A program made the position numbers and the translations under genes. From Klebsiella pneumoniae (lineage in GTDB: Bacteria; Pseudomonadota; Gammaproteobacteria; Eutrophobiales; Eutrophobiaceae): 64,000 bases of DNA. The stretch's first letter is position 1. Every line of letters begins with the position of its first letter. The notes beneath the pieces are model-generated. The model saw only the letters and a program-made list of their open reading frames with translations, was not told the origin of the DNA and made no database searches. The stretch covers positions 39,735-103,734 of the forward strand of contig CAMDWI010000015.1 in NCBI GenBank assembly GCA_945878555.1, in the 5' to 3' direction. Shown here piece after piece: positions 27,870 through 37,020 of the stretch.

Positions 27870-29528
27870 TTAAAGCCCTGATGTGTCCCTGACCTTGCCT
27901 GTAAACGGTTTTGCACCCAATTCCAGAAGTAGTTCCGCCACTTCCATGTTTGCGCCATTACCGGGGAATGCACCTGTCTTCCGGTATCGGTGATCCTCAT
28001 TGGAATCACCTACCTGCCGATAGTATCTACCTTCAGGATCACCTAACGCTATCATTAACGGTGTCATACCATATCTGTCTTCGGCATTCAGGTTTGCACC
28101 ATTTTCAGCCAAAAAGCGGATCATGTCAGTCCAGCCAAAGTATGCTGCAAAATGCAAAGCAGTCCGACCATCTTCCTTGCCTTTGGCAGGGCCACCAGGA
28201 GCACGATCCATCAAGCGATCATTTACATTCCCTCCACGAAGTGAGAGGGCAAGCCTGGCGGCCTTGATGGCTTCCTCCTGTTTACGGACGCCGCGTTCTG
28301 AACCGACACCGGCAGCCAGCATAAACAAGGAAGCCCCACTAATGGTGGTAATAGTCGGGTCAGAAGCTTCTTCGAGTAATTGCATTAATTCAATATCACC
28401 GCTGGCGGCTGCCGCCAATAATGGTGTCGCACCTACCGGGGTCGTAATAGCAGGAACACTGTCACCTCTTGCCAGAAATGGATCATCCAGGTAAGGGAAT
28501 TCAAATCCGATTTTTGCATTCGGATCAGCACCGCGATCCAGCAGTGCCTCGACGAGTTCAGGCATATTTTGCCTGTTCCAGCCAAACCTGTCTGTCTTGA
28601 CAGACTTATGACCATTCAGAATCAACACGCCCTTGTGTATAGCATAGTGTAATGGGCTGATACCCCACCCGTCTTTTATATTCGGGTCGGCACCGTTTTC
28701 GAGTAAAAACAATGCCAGTTGCTCATGGCCGCTTGCGATTGCAATCAATAATGGACTGCCATTTTCCTTATGCGGGGCATTTATATCGGCACCTGCATCC
28801 AGCAAACTTTTTGCTGAATCCACATTTCCTTGCTGTGCTACAAAATGTAACGCCGTAAAACCACCGGAAATTTCCGGAAACCGTACTGTTGCAGGATAGT
28901 TTGACTTCCAGACACTTAATGATTCAGGCATTGCAACGATGTGTGGTTTTGGAGCGGGAACCATCCTTGAACGGGCATGCACATCTGCACGACTGGCTAC
29001 CAGTACCTTGACTACCTCTGCATGTCCTTCTGCGGCTGCCCACATTAACGCAGTCTGATCTTCCCTGTTCTCCTTCGCCTCAAGGTCTGCCCCATGCTTG
29101 ATTAATGCCTTGACTCCCTCTGTCACTCCAAGGTTGGCACAAGTCATCAGCGGCGTCTCGCCTGTCTGTCTGGCCTTGTTCGGGTCGGCCCCGGCTACTA
29201 ACAATTTTGTGATTGAGGTAACGTCCTGATTCATGCAGGCCAGATGTAGCGAAGTTACACCATAATCGTCAGCTGTATCAACATTCGCCCCTGAACTGAT
29301 GAGTATATCGACAACTTCTGGATTATTACCGTAGTAAATTGCCTGTGCCAGGGCAGAGAAACCATCTGCCCTGGATGCATTTACGTCTGCTCCATTATTA
29401 ATTAAAGTCTTGAGCCCGGCGGTATCGCCTTCCCTGACAGCAGTCAGAACCAACTCATTTCCAGATGCCGGTTGACTCACAGACAGCACGACCAATAAAC
29501 CGCTAATCAATCTAGCTTTATGCAACAT
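27870..29528 (-). CDS. Secreted ankyrin-repeat protein, cassette B
   Basis: Protein of 552 aa with a signal peptide (VLSVSQPASGNE). Ankyrin units run from residue about 30 (DGFSALAQAIYYGNNPEVVDILISSGANVD), with an interruption near 190-220 (MVPAPKPHIVAMPESL). A second block opens with the shared VGATPLLAAAASGD, and the last repeats begin at GRTALHFAAYFGW. It lacks the Cys-rich tail of copies A and D. It is the last gene of cassette B, 60 bp after DUF1552, with a GGGGGG run 11 nt before the ATG. Confidence 0.9.
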   Translation of the reverse strand: MLHKARLISGLLVVLSVSQPASGNELVLTAVREGDTAGLKTLINNGADVNASRADGFSALAQAIYYGNNPEVVDILISSGANVDTADDYGVTSLHLACMNQDVTSITKLLVAGADPNKARQTGETPLMTCANLGVTEGVKALIKHGADLEAKENREDQTALMWAAAEGHAEVVKVLVASRADVHARSRMVPAPKPHIVAMPESLSVWKSNYPATVRFPEISGGFTALHFVAQQGNVDSAKSLLDAGADINAPHKENGSPLLIAIASGHEQLALFLLENGADPNIKDGWGISPLHYAIHKGVLILNGHKSVKTDRFGWNRQNMPELVEALLDRGADPNAKIGFEFPYLDDPFLARGDSVPAITTPVGATPLLAAAASGDIELMQLLEEASDPTITTISGASLFMLAAGVGSERGVRKQEEAIKAARLALSLRGGNVNDRLMDRAPGGPAKGKEDGRTALHFAAYFGWTDMIRFLAENGANLNAEDRYGMTPLMIALGDPEGRYYRQVGDSNEDHRYRKTGAFPGNGANMEVAELLLELGAKPFTGKVRDTSGL

Positions 29529-29588
29529 GTTAACTTTATCCCCCCAGACTTAATCCCATTCCCCAAAGTTAGCAGTACTTTCCAGTGA

Positions 29589-30950
29589 TCAGGTAATACC
29601 TTTCAATATACCGGTAGCATCACTGGTGTCATTGGAAAGAAATTCCTCGGAGGGTGCGCCAAACATATCCAGAACCGCCAGATGCAGGTTGGACAGGGGC
29701 TCACCTTTATACCGAATATGCCTTCCAGATTTCAGCTTGCCCTGTGCCGAACCAAATACCGTGATTGGGACATCATTATGCACATGATTGTTCGCATCAC
29801 TCAGGCTACCGCCCGCGATGATGATCGAATTATCGAGCAAACTTGAGCCATCCACTTCCTTGATTGACTCCATCTTGTTAAGGAAGTAAGCGAGCTGTTC
29901 GCTCTGATAATAATCGATTTTTTTCAGTAGCTCGATTGCGGTGGCTGCACCCTTGTGATGAGATAGCGAATGATGTCCGTCAAGCGCGCCCAACTCGGTA
30001 TAATTCCGGTTGGTCCCCTCATGCCCCAGCATAAAAGTCACGACTCTGGTCATGTTTGCCTGATATGCCAGAACCATCATGTCAAACATGATTTTGGCAT
30101 GTTCAGCATAATCACCCGGGATACCAGCTGGTCGTTTTATACCTTTTAAAGATGCGGTTTCATCAGCAGAAGTAGTCCTTGATTCTGCGGCTTGAATCCC
30201 TCGTTCGATGTCACGTACTGCATTGAGATATTCTTCCATCTTGTAACGATCGCTACTGTTTACAGATGCCATCAGCTTGTTGACACGCGAACCAACATAG
30301 TCAAGGACACTGCCCTTGTTCTGTATACGCCGCTTCATGGCTTCGGGATCCAGGGTATCTGTGTCGCCAAACAACCGTTCAAATACATTGCGAGGGTTGT
30401 TTTCTGCTGGCAGCGGTGTTGTAGGGGTAAGCCAGCTGACTGTACTTGCGTAGTAGCCGCTGTAGTCTCCATCATTCTGTCCGGCAAAACCGGGTTGATC
30501 CAGATTCATTTCAAGTGACGCCAGCGGAGTATCTGTCCCCAGATGTTTGGCTAGTACCTGATCAACTGAAATACCCACCCTGTCACCAAACGGATGGACA
30601 CCCGTCAGATAGGATGCGCAGGGGCGGGCGTGCGGTCCACCACGTTCACCAGGCAAGAGATCGGATGCTTTCAAATCGAGTCCACTCAATACCAGCATCT
30701 TGTCGTGAAATGCTGCTACCGGTTCCAGTGAAGGTGTAATTTCAAACCCACTGCCCTCTATTTTTGGCAGCCAGTTTTCCATCACCCGTCCTGTAGGAAG
30801 ATATACATTACCTAATCTTAATGGAGGCCGGGATCCACTTCCTGATGCCGCGAATGCCGGAGTCATTGCGTCCAGAAAAGGTAACGCTATTGATACACCT
30901 GCACCGCGCAGAAAGGCACGACGGGGTATGGCTTTTTTAAAGATCATCAT
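29589..30950 (-). CDS. DUF1552 (HXXSHH) protein with Arg-Arg export signal, cassette B
   Basis: Protein of 453 aa from the ATG at 30950 (MMIFKKAIPRR), chosen for its GGAGGG site and match to the other copies; the frame is open upstream to 30998. It has the Tat-like signal PRRAFLRGAGVSIALPFLDAM, the family motif in GHHSLSHHKG (a true H-x-x-S-H-H) and SSLLDNSIIIAGGSLSDANNH. It overlaps the DUF1592 gene by 14 nt. The sequence is closer to the cassette C copy than to A or D (for example LTGVHPF). Confidence 0.93.
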   Translation of the reverse strand: MMIFKKAIPRRAFLRGAGVSIALPFLDAMTPAFAASGSGSRPPLRLGNVYLPTGRVMENWLPKIEGSGFEITPSLEPVAAFHDKMLVLSGLDLKASDLLPGERGGPHARPCASYLTGVHPFGDRVGISVDQVLAKHLGTDTPLASLEMNLDQPGFAGQNDGDYSGYYASTVSWLTPTTPLPAENNPRNVFERLFGDTDTLDPEAMKRRIQNKGSVLDYVGSRVNKLMASVNSSDRYKMEEYLNAVRDIERGIQAAESRTTSADETASLKGIKRPAGIPGDYAEHAKIMFDMMVLAYQANMTRVVTFMLGHEGTNRNYTELGALDGHHSLSHHKGAATAIELLKKIDYYQSEQLAYFLNKMESIKEVDGSSLLDNSIIIAGGSLSDANNHVHNDVPITVFGSAQGKLKSGRHIRYKGEPLSNLHLAVLDMFGAPSEEFLSNDTSDATGILKGIT

Positions 30951-33390
30951 GGCTGGAAACCCTCCTGTTTTGAAATGGTGTACTTTTGATAACCTCAAGG
31001 ATCAAGGAAGACCAGACGTAATCATCTGCAGCAATCTTCCTGACGATCTGGCGAACAGTGGGCTGATCGTAATACTCCAGTCCCCTGCCCAACGCATAGG
31101 TCAATACTTTCTCTACCACCGTATGCACAACCCGTTCTGAATGTTTCAGGAAATAACCCCTGAATTCATCTGTAGATTTGAACTCATTACCATCAAACAA
31201 TATTCCTGATGCATCTACCTCGGCATTTGCGTCAACATACATTGTCCGGTATGAACCTACAGCATCAAAATTTTCGAGTGCAAAACCGATCGGATCCATC
31301 AGTTTATGACATGCTGAACAGACAGGATTTGCGCGATGCTGCTCCATTGCCTGCTTGAGCGTCAGTGACTTGCCACCCTTCGTGACTTCCAGGGCCGGCA
31401 CATTTTCTGGCGGTGGAGGTGGTGGCATATTTAGCAGGTTTTCAAGCACCCACTTGCCACGCAATACCGGAGATGTACGATTATTATATGCTGTGGCCAT
31501 CAGGAAACCGCCCTTACCCAGCAGACCTTTACGCATCTCATTCCCCGCCAGACTAACCCGTTTGAACTGGTTGCCCTTTACACCTGGAATTCCATAATGA
31601 TCAGCGAGCCTTTCATTTACGAAGGTATAGTCTGAGGTCAATATATCGAATACACTTTTGTCTTCCCTGACCATGCTTTCAAACCAGGTCAACATTTCCT
31701 GTTTGAATGCCTCACGTAACTCCCCGTCAAACTCCGGAAACAAATCCAGATTAGGGGCTTTCAATTCGACGTCTCGTACTGCCAGCCACTGTCTGCCAAA
31801 ATTATAAATAAATGAGTCAAACCGCGGGTCCTGCATCATGCGCTGTACTTGCTGCGCAAGCACAGCGGGCTTGCCCAGTTCTCCCTGTTCGGCGAGTTGC
31901 ATCAGGGTTTCATCAGGGATGCTGCTCCACAGGAAGAAAGACAACCTCGACGCCATTTCTACATCATTTACCGTATAAACTGCCCCGGCAGCCAGGCCCG
32001 GAGGGTCGTTCTCAATACGGAACAAAAAGTCCGGGCTTGCCAGAATACTTTGCACTACCAGGCGGATACCATCCTCAAATCCCCCATCATCTCTACCAAC
32101 ACGGAATACTTCTAGCAGCTCATCAACTTCTACATCGCTAACCGGGCGTCTGAACGCCTGACGCAACAGTCCTGAGGTGATCGTCCTTGCACAGGACTCC
32201 TGAACCTGGTTAGACGCGCTGGAATCAGGGTAACAAACAAAGAGCTTTTTACGTGTTTCTGTCTGTCCTGGGCCCGCCGCATTATAGGGCCCGGTAAGTG
32301 TGACGCTCTCAATTGCAGGGACCCCACCCTTGAACTGAACCGTCTCAACCAGCCTGAGTTCAGGTTTTCTGATACCCGTAGGTTTGGTGCCCACATCCAG
32401 AAAGGTAATACCTAATACGTGGGAACCCGCCTTGGCTGGAAACCTCAAATTCAATTTCCGGTCAGCAGTAAATTCATAACCAACCTGTTCGGCCTCACCG
32501 GCATACTCTGCAGTCTGTTTATCTGTAAATATCGGCCCGGAATTTCCATGAACTTCGCCGCCTATCTTCAGCATGCCGACCCTTTTATGGTCCAGTCGGA
32601 TATCCATCGTATGTTCCTCGCGTAACCCACGGATATATCCTTCCAGATTACGGGTCAATAAAACGCTGACGGCATATTCACCATCCAGAGGAAAGTTATG
32701 GTGAATGGCGATTCCACCGCGCGATCCAACCGGAAGTTCCTCACTCATCCTGTCGCGTTGCAGCATATCTGCAGAGACTGTGTAAATATCTGAATCCGGC
32801 TCCATGGACGGGGGAGGCACTGCAAGGCGGCTAATCTGATCTGCCGCAAGCATGTAACGTTCCATTAGCACGGGGGAAACTGCCAGAACGTCAGCGATAT
32901 TATCAAAACCTTGCCCGATATTATCAGAAGGTAACAGCTCCGCACTGTTTATCTCCAGCAATAACAAATCCCGGATCGCATTCGCATATTCGGTTCGATT
33001 GAGACGATGGGCAGTCTTGCTGCCTGGATTCATTGTTTTCGCAGCGGCACTATCCAGCTCGTTCTGCAGGTAGGTGAAGAACTCTTCATAGAGTATCCCA
33101 CCTTGTGGACGCGGCATGCCTACTGGCGGCATCGCACGCAATGAAAGCTTTGTATAAACCTTTTCCCAGAGTTGTGGATTTTCAGCAATATTTGCTACAT
33201 TTGCCTTCTCCAGCACGATGCCTGCTGTCTTCATTACCTCGTTATGACAACTGACGCAATATTCATCAATCATTGATCGGTATTTTTTGGCAAGTGCTTC
33301 CCGGTCATTGCTGGATGTTTGAGATGGTTGGGCATAACTCATTACGGCATAGAGTATGCACAGGCTGAAAATGGTCAAACGTATTGCCAT
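30937..33390 (-). CDS. DUF1592-type di-haem protein, cassette B
   Basis: Exported protein of 817 aa from the ATG at 33390, preceded by GGGGGG at 10 nt; the longer frame from 33447 lacks a site. Signal peptide VMSYAQ is followed by haem motif CVSCH (45-49), the DUF1587-like [16 protein letters not shown], a central beta-rich region (FPLDGEYAVSVLLTRN), the DUF1592 block ([19 protein letters not shown]), the second haem motif CSACH next to KLMDPIGFALENFDAVG, and a C-terminal DUF1585 (YALGRGLEYYDQPTVRQI). This cassette has no receptor gene directly upstream. Instead a mono-haem cytochrome and two hydrolases precede it. Confidence 0.93.
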   Translation of the reverse strand: MAIRLTIFSLCILYAVMSYAQPSQTSSNDREALAKKYRSMIDEYCVSCHNEVMKTAGIVLEKANVANIAENPQLWEKVYTKLSLRAMPPVGMPRPQGGILYEEFFTYLQNELDSAAAKTMNPGSKTAHRLNRTEYANAIRDLLLLEINSAELLPSDNIGQGFDNIADVLAVSPVLMERYMLAADQISRLAVPPPSMEPDSDIYTVSADMLQRDRMSEELPVGSRGGIAIHHNFPLDGEYAVSVLLTRNLEGYIRGLREEHTMDIRLDHKRVGMLKIGGEVHGNSGPIFTDKQTAEYAGEAEQVGYEFTADRKLNLRFPAKAGSHVLGITFLDVGTKPTGIRKPELRLVETVQFKGGVPAIESVTLTGPYNAAGPGQTETRKKLFVCYPDSSASNQVQESCARTITSGLLRQAFRRPVSDVEVDELLEVFRVGRDDGGFEDGIRLVVQSILASPDFLFRIENDPPGLAAGAVYTVNDVEMASRLSFFLWSSIPDETLMQLAEQGELGKPAVLAQQVQRMMQDPRFDSFIYNFGRQWLAVRDVELKAPNLDLFPEFDGELREAFKQEMLTWFESMVREDKSVFDILTSDYTFVNERLADHYGIPGVKGNQFKRVSLAGNEMRKGLLGKGGFLMATAYNNRTSPVLRGKWVLENLLNMPPPPPPENVPALEVTKGGKSLTLKQAMEQHRANPVCSACHKLMDPIGFALENFDAVGSYRTMYVDANAEVDASGILFDGNEFKSTDEFRGYFLKHSERVVHTVVEKVLTYALGRGLEYYDQPTVRQIVRKIAADDYVWSSLILEVIKSTPFQNRRVSSHDDL

Positions 33391-33724
33391 ATTGTATATA
33401 CCCCCCGTTGGTATACATTGTTTAAAAACTTCCACGCCGTTGGCCATTAATCATAGCCCTTAATTACCTGGAAGCATAGTCTCATGGATTAACAAAAACA
33501 TGAGTATCGCATTACGGTAATTTCAGTCTAACCGGGAAATTTTCCAGCTTCCCCGATAATTTAAATGCCTAATAAAAACAGATGCTTGAGACGATTTTAC
33601 AGCAATGGCATACCTGGGATCCTGATGCTGTTGCAATTTATTCCAGTGGCCCAGATTTGTACCTGGATACAGTAGAGCTTAATCCGTTACCACTTTATTC
33701 TGATCTGGTATCTGGATAGCCCGT
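33391..33724. other. Intergenic region upstream of DUF1592 B
   Basis: This 334-bp gap holds the probable promoter of the DUF1592-DUF1552-ankyrin genes of cassette B. On the plus strand a 45-codon frame at 33582-33719 (starts MLETILQQWHTWDPDAV) has protein-like composition but no ribosome-binding site. It may be a gene remnant or chance. Confidence 0.6.
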
Positions 33725-33997
33725 TTATTTCTGACCAAAATTATCGGCCAAATACCTGACTACAGTCTGTACTTCGTCCTCTTCCAGCTTAACGCCGTAT
33801 CCAATCATCACAGATACAGTATAGTCCCACTGCTCCAGAGTCCTTGTGGATGAAGTAATATATTCCACACCATGACATTGTGTGCAGGCAGCTTCAACAA
33901 TTTCACTGCCATCACCTTCTGGCAGAAGGTCTTGTGCGCGTGTGAAAAACGAGAAAGTCATCAAAACAACTAAAAATAGTACCTGTTGTTGACACAT
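33725..33997 (-). CDS. Small mono-haem cytochrome c
   Basis: Exported cytochrome of 90 aa from the ATG at 33997, which has an AGGA site and a signal peptide (VLMTFSFFTRAQ); an ATG at 34093 is open but lacks these. The haem motif is CTQCH (38-42) and the likely axial ligand is Met64 (VSVMIGYG), before a closing YLADNFGQK. The pattern fits small cytochrome c domains that accept electrons from periplasmic dehydrogenases. It lies between the hydrolases and DUF1592 of cassette B and may pass electrons to or from the DUF1592 haems. Confidence 0.85.
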   Translation of the reverse strand: MCQQQVLFLVVLMTFSFFTRAQDLLPEGDGSEIVEAACTQCHGVEYITSSTRTLEQWDYTVSVMIGYGVKLEEDEVQTVVRYLADNFGQK

Positions 33998-34132
33998 GAA
34001 TTTTTCCTGGACAATCGCTACAGTATCAGGCGGAATTTGTCTGCGTGATTGAAACAGGATATCCATGCCTTTCTTGAAAGAACGAACCAGCACCAGTGCA
34101 TAACTGGTTGTAGACCATATGCTCCAGGAAGT

Positions 34133-35092
34133 CTATTTCTTCATGGACTTTTCGTCCGCCAGTTGTTTGTTGAATCGGGCCTCATAAAACTCCAGATAAT
34201 TTTTACAGTCCTGTGGATTTACAAATGGACTGACCTGATTTTCACCTGATTCCAGTTTTGCCAGTTTTTCATTCAGATTAATCGAGATAGCCCTCGCCTC
34301 AAAATAGATATCGCAATTCATGGATCGCAGATATTTGAATGATTGTTCGAAATCAGTGAGGATTTCAGGATAGAGTTCATTTTCAAGCAAAGGTGCACGT
34401 TCTATTCCTGATGATGAAACCCCGCCCATAAATACAGCATCATAATCCTTGCCATTGTCTTTGACTTTCATGCTCCAGGTGGTGGTGCCAGTTGTGTGAC
34501 CGGGTGTCAAATGGGCTGTCAATGTAACTCCACCCAGAGTAAGGGTCTCCTGATGACCAATGATGTCATCAACCTTTACGGGTTCAAAAAGCCGGGCTTC
34601 CTCACCGTATGCAATATTACGAAAATCACTCTTGCCTCCAGTGGCAAGGATGTCTGCTGTCGCTTTAGATGTAATAATTTTTGCATCAGGCAGGAGTTTC
34701 TGGAGCGCGGCCAGGCCTCCAATATGTTCTTCATGGGGATGTGAATTGATAATATATTTGATATCACTTAGATGAAAACCTGCCTTGACCACATTTTCCA
34801 CCATCCAGTTGACCTCTGCCGTTGAGGTTGAGTCCAGGAGGATGTGCCCTTCCGGAGTCACGATAAGGAAAGACCCTACCTCTGAATGGCCCACCCACCA
34901 GATATTATCAATGAGACGTACAGGATCACGCCTGTGATTATCATTATCAGGACGGTTGCTGGGGTCGATTCTATCCATAGTAAGCTGGGCTGACACTTCG
35001 CCACTCAGCAATAATGAAATAATTGTCAGGATTTTCACAAGACTGACGAAAGTAAATTGGCCAGCTTTATTGGAGTAACTATCTGAGCTCAT
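34133..35092 (-). CDS. Exported metallo-beta-lactamase-fold protein (B3-like), altered metal site
   Basis: Protein of 319 aa with a signal peptide (LSGEVSAQ). The fold motif is SHPHEEHIGG (His118, His120, Glu122, His123) with a further His199 (GHTTG). These match the Zn1 ligands of subclass B3, but the Zn2 Asp is Glu122 and the position usually occupied by the last His is Arg267 (CDIYFEARA). It is therefore probably mono-zinc or acts on something other than beta-lactams. It follows the YtcJ-like gene by 52 bp and precedes the cytochrome gene, so it is likely part of one operon in cassette B. Confidence 0.87.
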   Translation of the reverse strand: MSSDSYSNKAGQFTFVSLVKILTIISLLLSGEVSAQLTMDRIDPSNRPDNDNHRRDPVRLIDNIWWVGHSEVGSFLIVTPEGHILLDSTSTAEVNWMVENVVKAGFHLSDIKYIINSHPHEEHIGGLAALQKLLPDAKIITSKATADILATGGKSDFRNIAYGEEARLFEPVKVDDIIGHQETLTLGGVTLTAHLTPGHTTGTTTWSMKVKDNGKDYDAVFMGGVSSSGIERAPLLENELYPEILTDFEQSFKYLRSMNCDIYFEARAISINLNEKLAKLESGENQVSPFVNPQDCKNYLEFYEARFNKQLADEKSMKK

Positions 35093-35144
35093 TGCATTCC
35101 CCTTAATACAAAATGTTGATTAGATTGAAACCCGTGATCTACAC

Positions 35145-36827
35145 CTAAAACTGTGCCTGTGGATGACGGAATACTTTTTCTCCGCTGACAAATGTGGCGA
35201 CTGGATAGATATTCCGGATCCGGGACTCGGGAACTGTGAGTATATCTTCGGAAAGTATCACGAAGTCGGCAAGTTTGCCTGGCTCGATAGAACCTTTTAT
35301 CTTTTCATCATATGTTAGAAACGCATTATTAAGACTCATGACCTGAATCGCCTGCATACGGCTGATTTTCTGAGCCGCACCTACAGGACCGAGATCAGTT
35401 GTGTCACGGGTGACATAGTAATGGATATTGATAAACGGATTATTAGGGGCTCCTGGCCAGTCGCTGCCCCCCGAAACTATAATTCCGAAGTCCAGAAGGT
35501 CACGCATAGGCAGGGCTTGCACAGTGCGTTCCTTTCCCCATTCTTCCATCATGGCCTTGGCCCGTGAGACGGGTTGAAATTGTGCCGAAACCATTACGCC
35601 AAGGTCTTTAATCTTCTGCATCTGATCCCGATGTACCAGAGGGATATGTTCGACTATCCAGCGTCTGTCTTTAATGGATCGATCCCTGTCAGCTGCTGTA
35701 TAGGCCTCCAGCACCAGATCCAGTGTCTTGTCACCCATTACATGTATGGAAGGACGCCATCCATACTGGTTGATTTTGCGGATTGCCTCAATAAAATCCT
35801 GTTCCGGTAATCTCAGCTTCCCTGTATCAGTGCTATTATTGTATGGTTGCCTGAGCTGATCTCCTGGATTGTATTCGGCAATGCCATCGATTCGCAGCCA
35901 TTCATCTCCAAACCCAGGTCCTATACCCCATGCTGACAACATGGGATCAATACGATCTTCTTCGCCGGAATTTAACTCCAGACCCATACTGACCCGCATG
36001 GTCAGTTTGCCTTCGCGCCATAACTCATAATATGCGCGCATTTCCTCTGGATATAATTGTAAATCACGGATTCCGGTCAGTCCCATTGCATGTTGTTTTA
36101 CCTGCATCTGTTCAATCAGGATTTTCTTTTCATCCAGTGAAGGTTCGGGAACCACTCTGGCTGCAAAACTCATGACTGCGGAAGGTGCCTCACCCGTAAT
36201 CAGTCCGGTAGGCTTTCCCGTATCATCACGATCAATCGATACAAGAAATGGGTCAGGTATATTGTCTGCGACCCCAAGCAACTGCAATGCACGGGTATTA
36301 ACATGCAGGCGACTTCGGCTCGCGTATACAATAACCGGATTATCAGGGCTGATAACATCGAGTTCTGCGATGGTTGGACCGCGTTTCTCCTTCAGATTAC
36401 CAGCACTCCACTCCATTGTTGTATACACAGTTTCATACGGGCCAGCCGTGGTTACGGCTGACTTGATTCTGGAAAGCATTTCTGAAAGTGAGCTGATATT
36501 CAGCATATCGACTCCTCTCAGACTTAATAACGCAGTGTGATACTGATGGTTATGATTATCAATTAAACCCGGGATGACAGTATGACCATTCAGATTAACG
36601 AGCCTGGTATCGTTGCCTTTCAGGGCGAGCGTCTCAATTGTATTACCTATAGCAAAAAAATGTCCGTCCTTTATGGCAAATGCCTCTGACACATGAGATT
36701 CACTGTCGATGGTAATGACCTTTCCATTATAAAAGATTACCTCAGGGATATTATTTTGAATTCGTTGACCGTATACCGTACCGGACATCAACATAAATAA
36801 TAAAATTCCAGATAAACACGGCTTCAT
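35145..36827 (-). CDS. Exported YtcJ-like amidohydrolase
   Basis: Metal-dependent amidohydrolase of 560 aa with a signal peptide (LMSGTVYGQ). It has the opening VIFYNGKVITIDS, the metal H-x-H at 92-94 (IDNHNHQYH), later His residues (RPSIHVMGD, RWIVEHIPLVH), the catalytic Asp region VSGGSDWPGAPNNPF and the closing GKLADFVILSEDILTVPE. The family includes N-substituted formamide deformylase and many uncharacterised enzymes. It is only distantly related to the other two amidohydrolases of the window. It is the first gene of cassette B. Confidence 0.9.
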   Translation of the reverse strand: MKPCLSGILLFMLMSGTVYGQRIQNNIPEVIFYNGKVITIDSESHVSEAFAIKDGHFFAIGNTIETLALKGNDTRLVNLNGHTVIPGLIDNHNHQYHTALLSLRGVDMLNISSLSEMLSRIKSAVTTAGPYETVYTTMEWSAGNLKEKRGPTIAELDVISPDNPVIVYASRSRLHVNTRALQLLGVADNIPDPFLVSIDRDDTGKPTGLITGEAPSAVMSFAARVVPEPSLDEKKILIEQMQVKQHAMGLTGIRDLQLYPEEMRAYYELWREGKLTMRVSMGLELNSGEEDRIDPMLSAWGIGPGFGDEWLRIDGIAEYNPGDQLRQPYNNSTDTGKLRLPEQDFIEAIRKINQYGWRPSIHVMGDKTLDLVLEAYTAADRDRSIKDRRWIVEHIPLVHRDQMQKIKDLGVMVSAQFQPVSRAKAMMEEWGKERTVQALPMRDLLDFGIIVSGGSDWPGAPNNPFINIHYYVTRDTTDLGPVGAAQKISRMQAIQVMSLNNAFLTYDEKIKGSIEPGKLADFVILSEDILTVPESRIRNIYPVATFVSGEKVFRHPQAQF

Positions 36828-36924
36828 TTGAATTCCCTTTGTTTATTCCTGAAGTTTTAATTGTAAAGTATGACGTTACGAATTCTGGAAAGGTATGCAC
36901 AATTCCATTTCAAAAATCAGGTTC

Positions 36925-36942
36925 GTATCATCTGTCTGATAC
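36925..36942. promoter_or_regulatory. Palindrome upstream of the cassette B operon
   Basis: GTATCA and TGATAC are perfect 6-bp arms separated by TCTGTC, about 100 bp upstream of the YtcJ-like start. The form fits a dimeric regulator site. No regulator is encoded nearby and no second copy was found. Confidence 0.35.
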
Positions 36943-37020
36943 TGACCAGTTCATGCAATATAAAATAAGCAGTAACTTCTATCACGCGTACAAAACGAAT
37001 GACATAAATTTCATTTATAA

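Noticed and set aside
27870..29528. Ankyrin proteins as host-directed effectors
   Set aside because: They have Sec signals, lie in operons with periplasmic enzymes, and no type III, IV or VI secretion gene is in the window.
34133..35092. Antibiotic-resistance metallo-beta-lactamase
   Set aside because: The Zn2 ligands are changed (Glu122, Arg267) and the operon context is hydrolase and cytochrome genes, so a resistance call is not supported.
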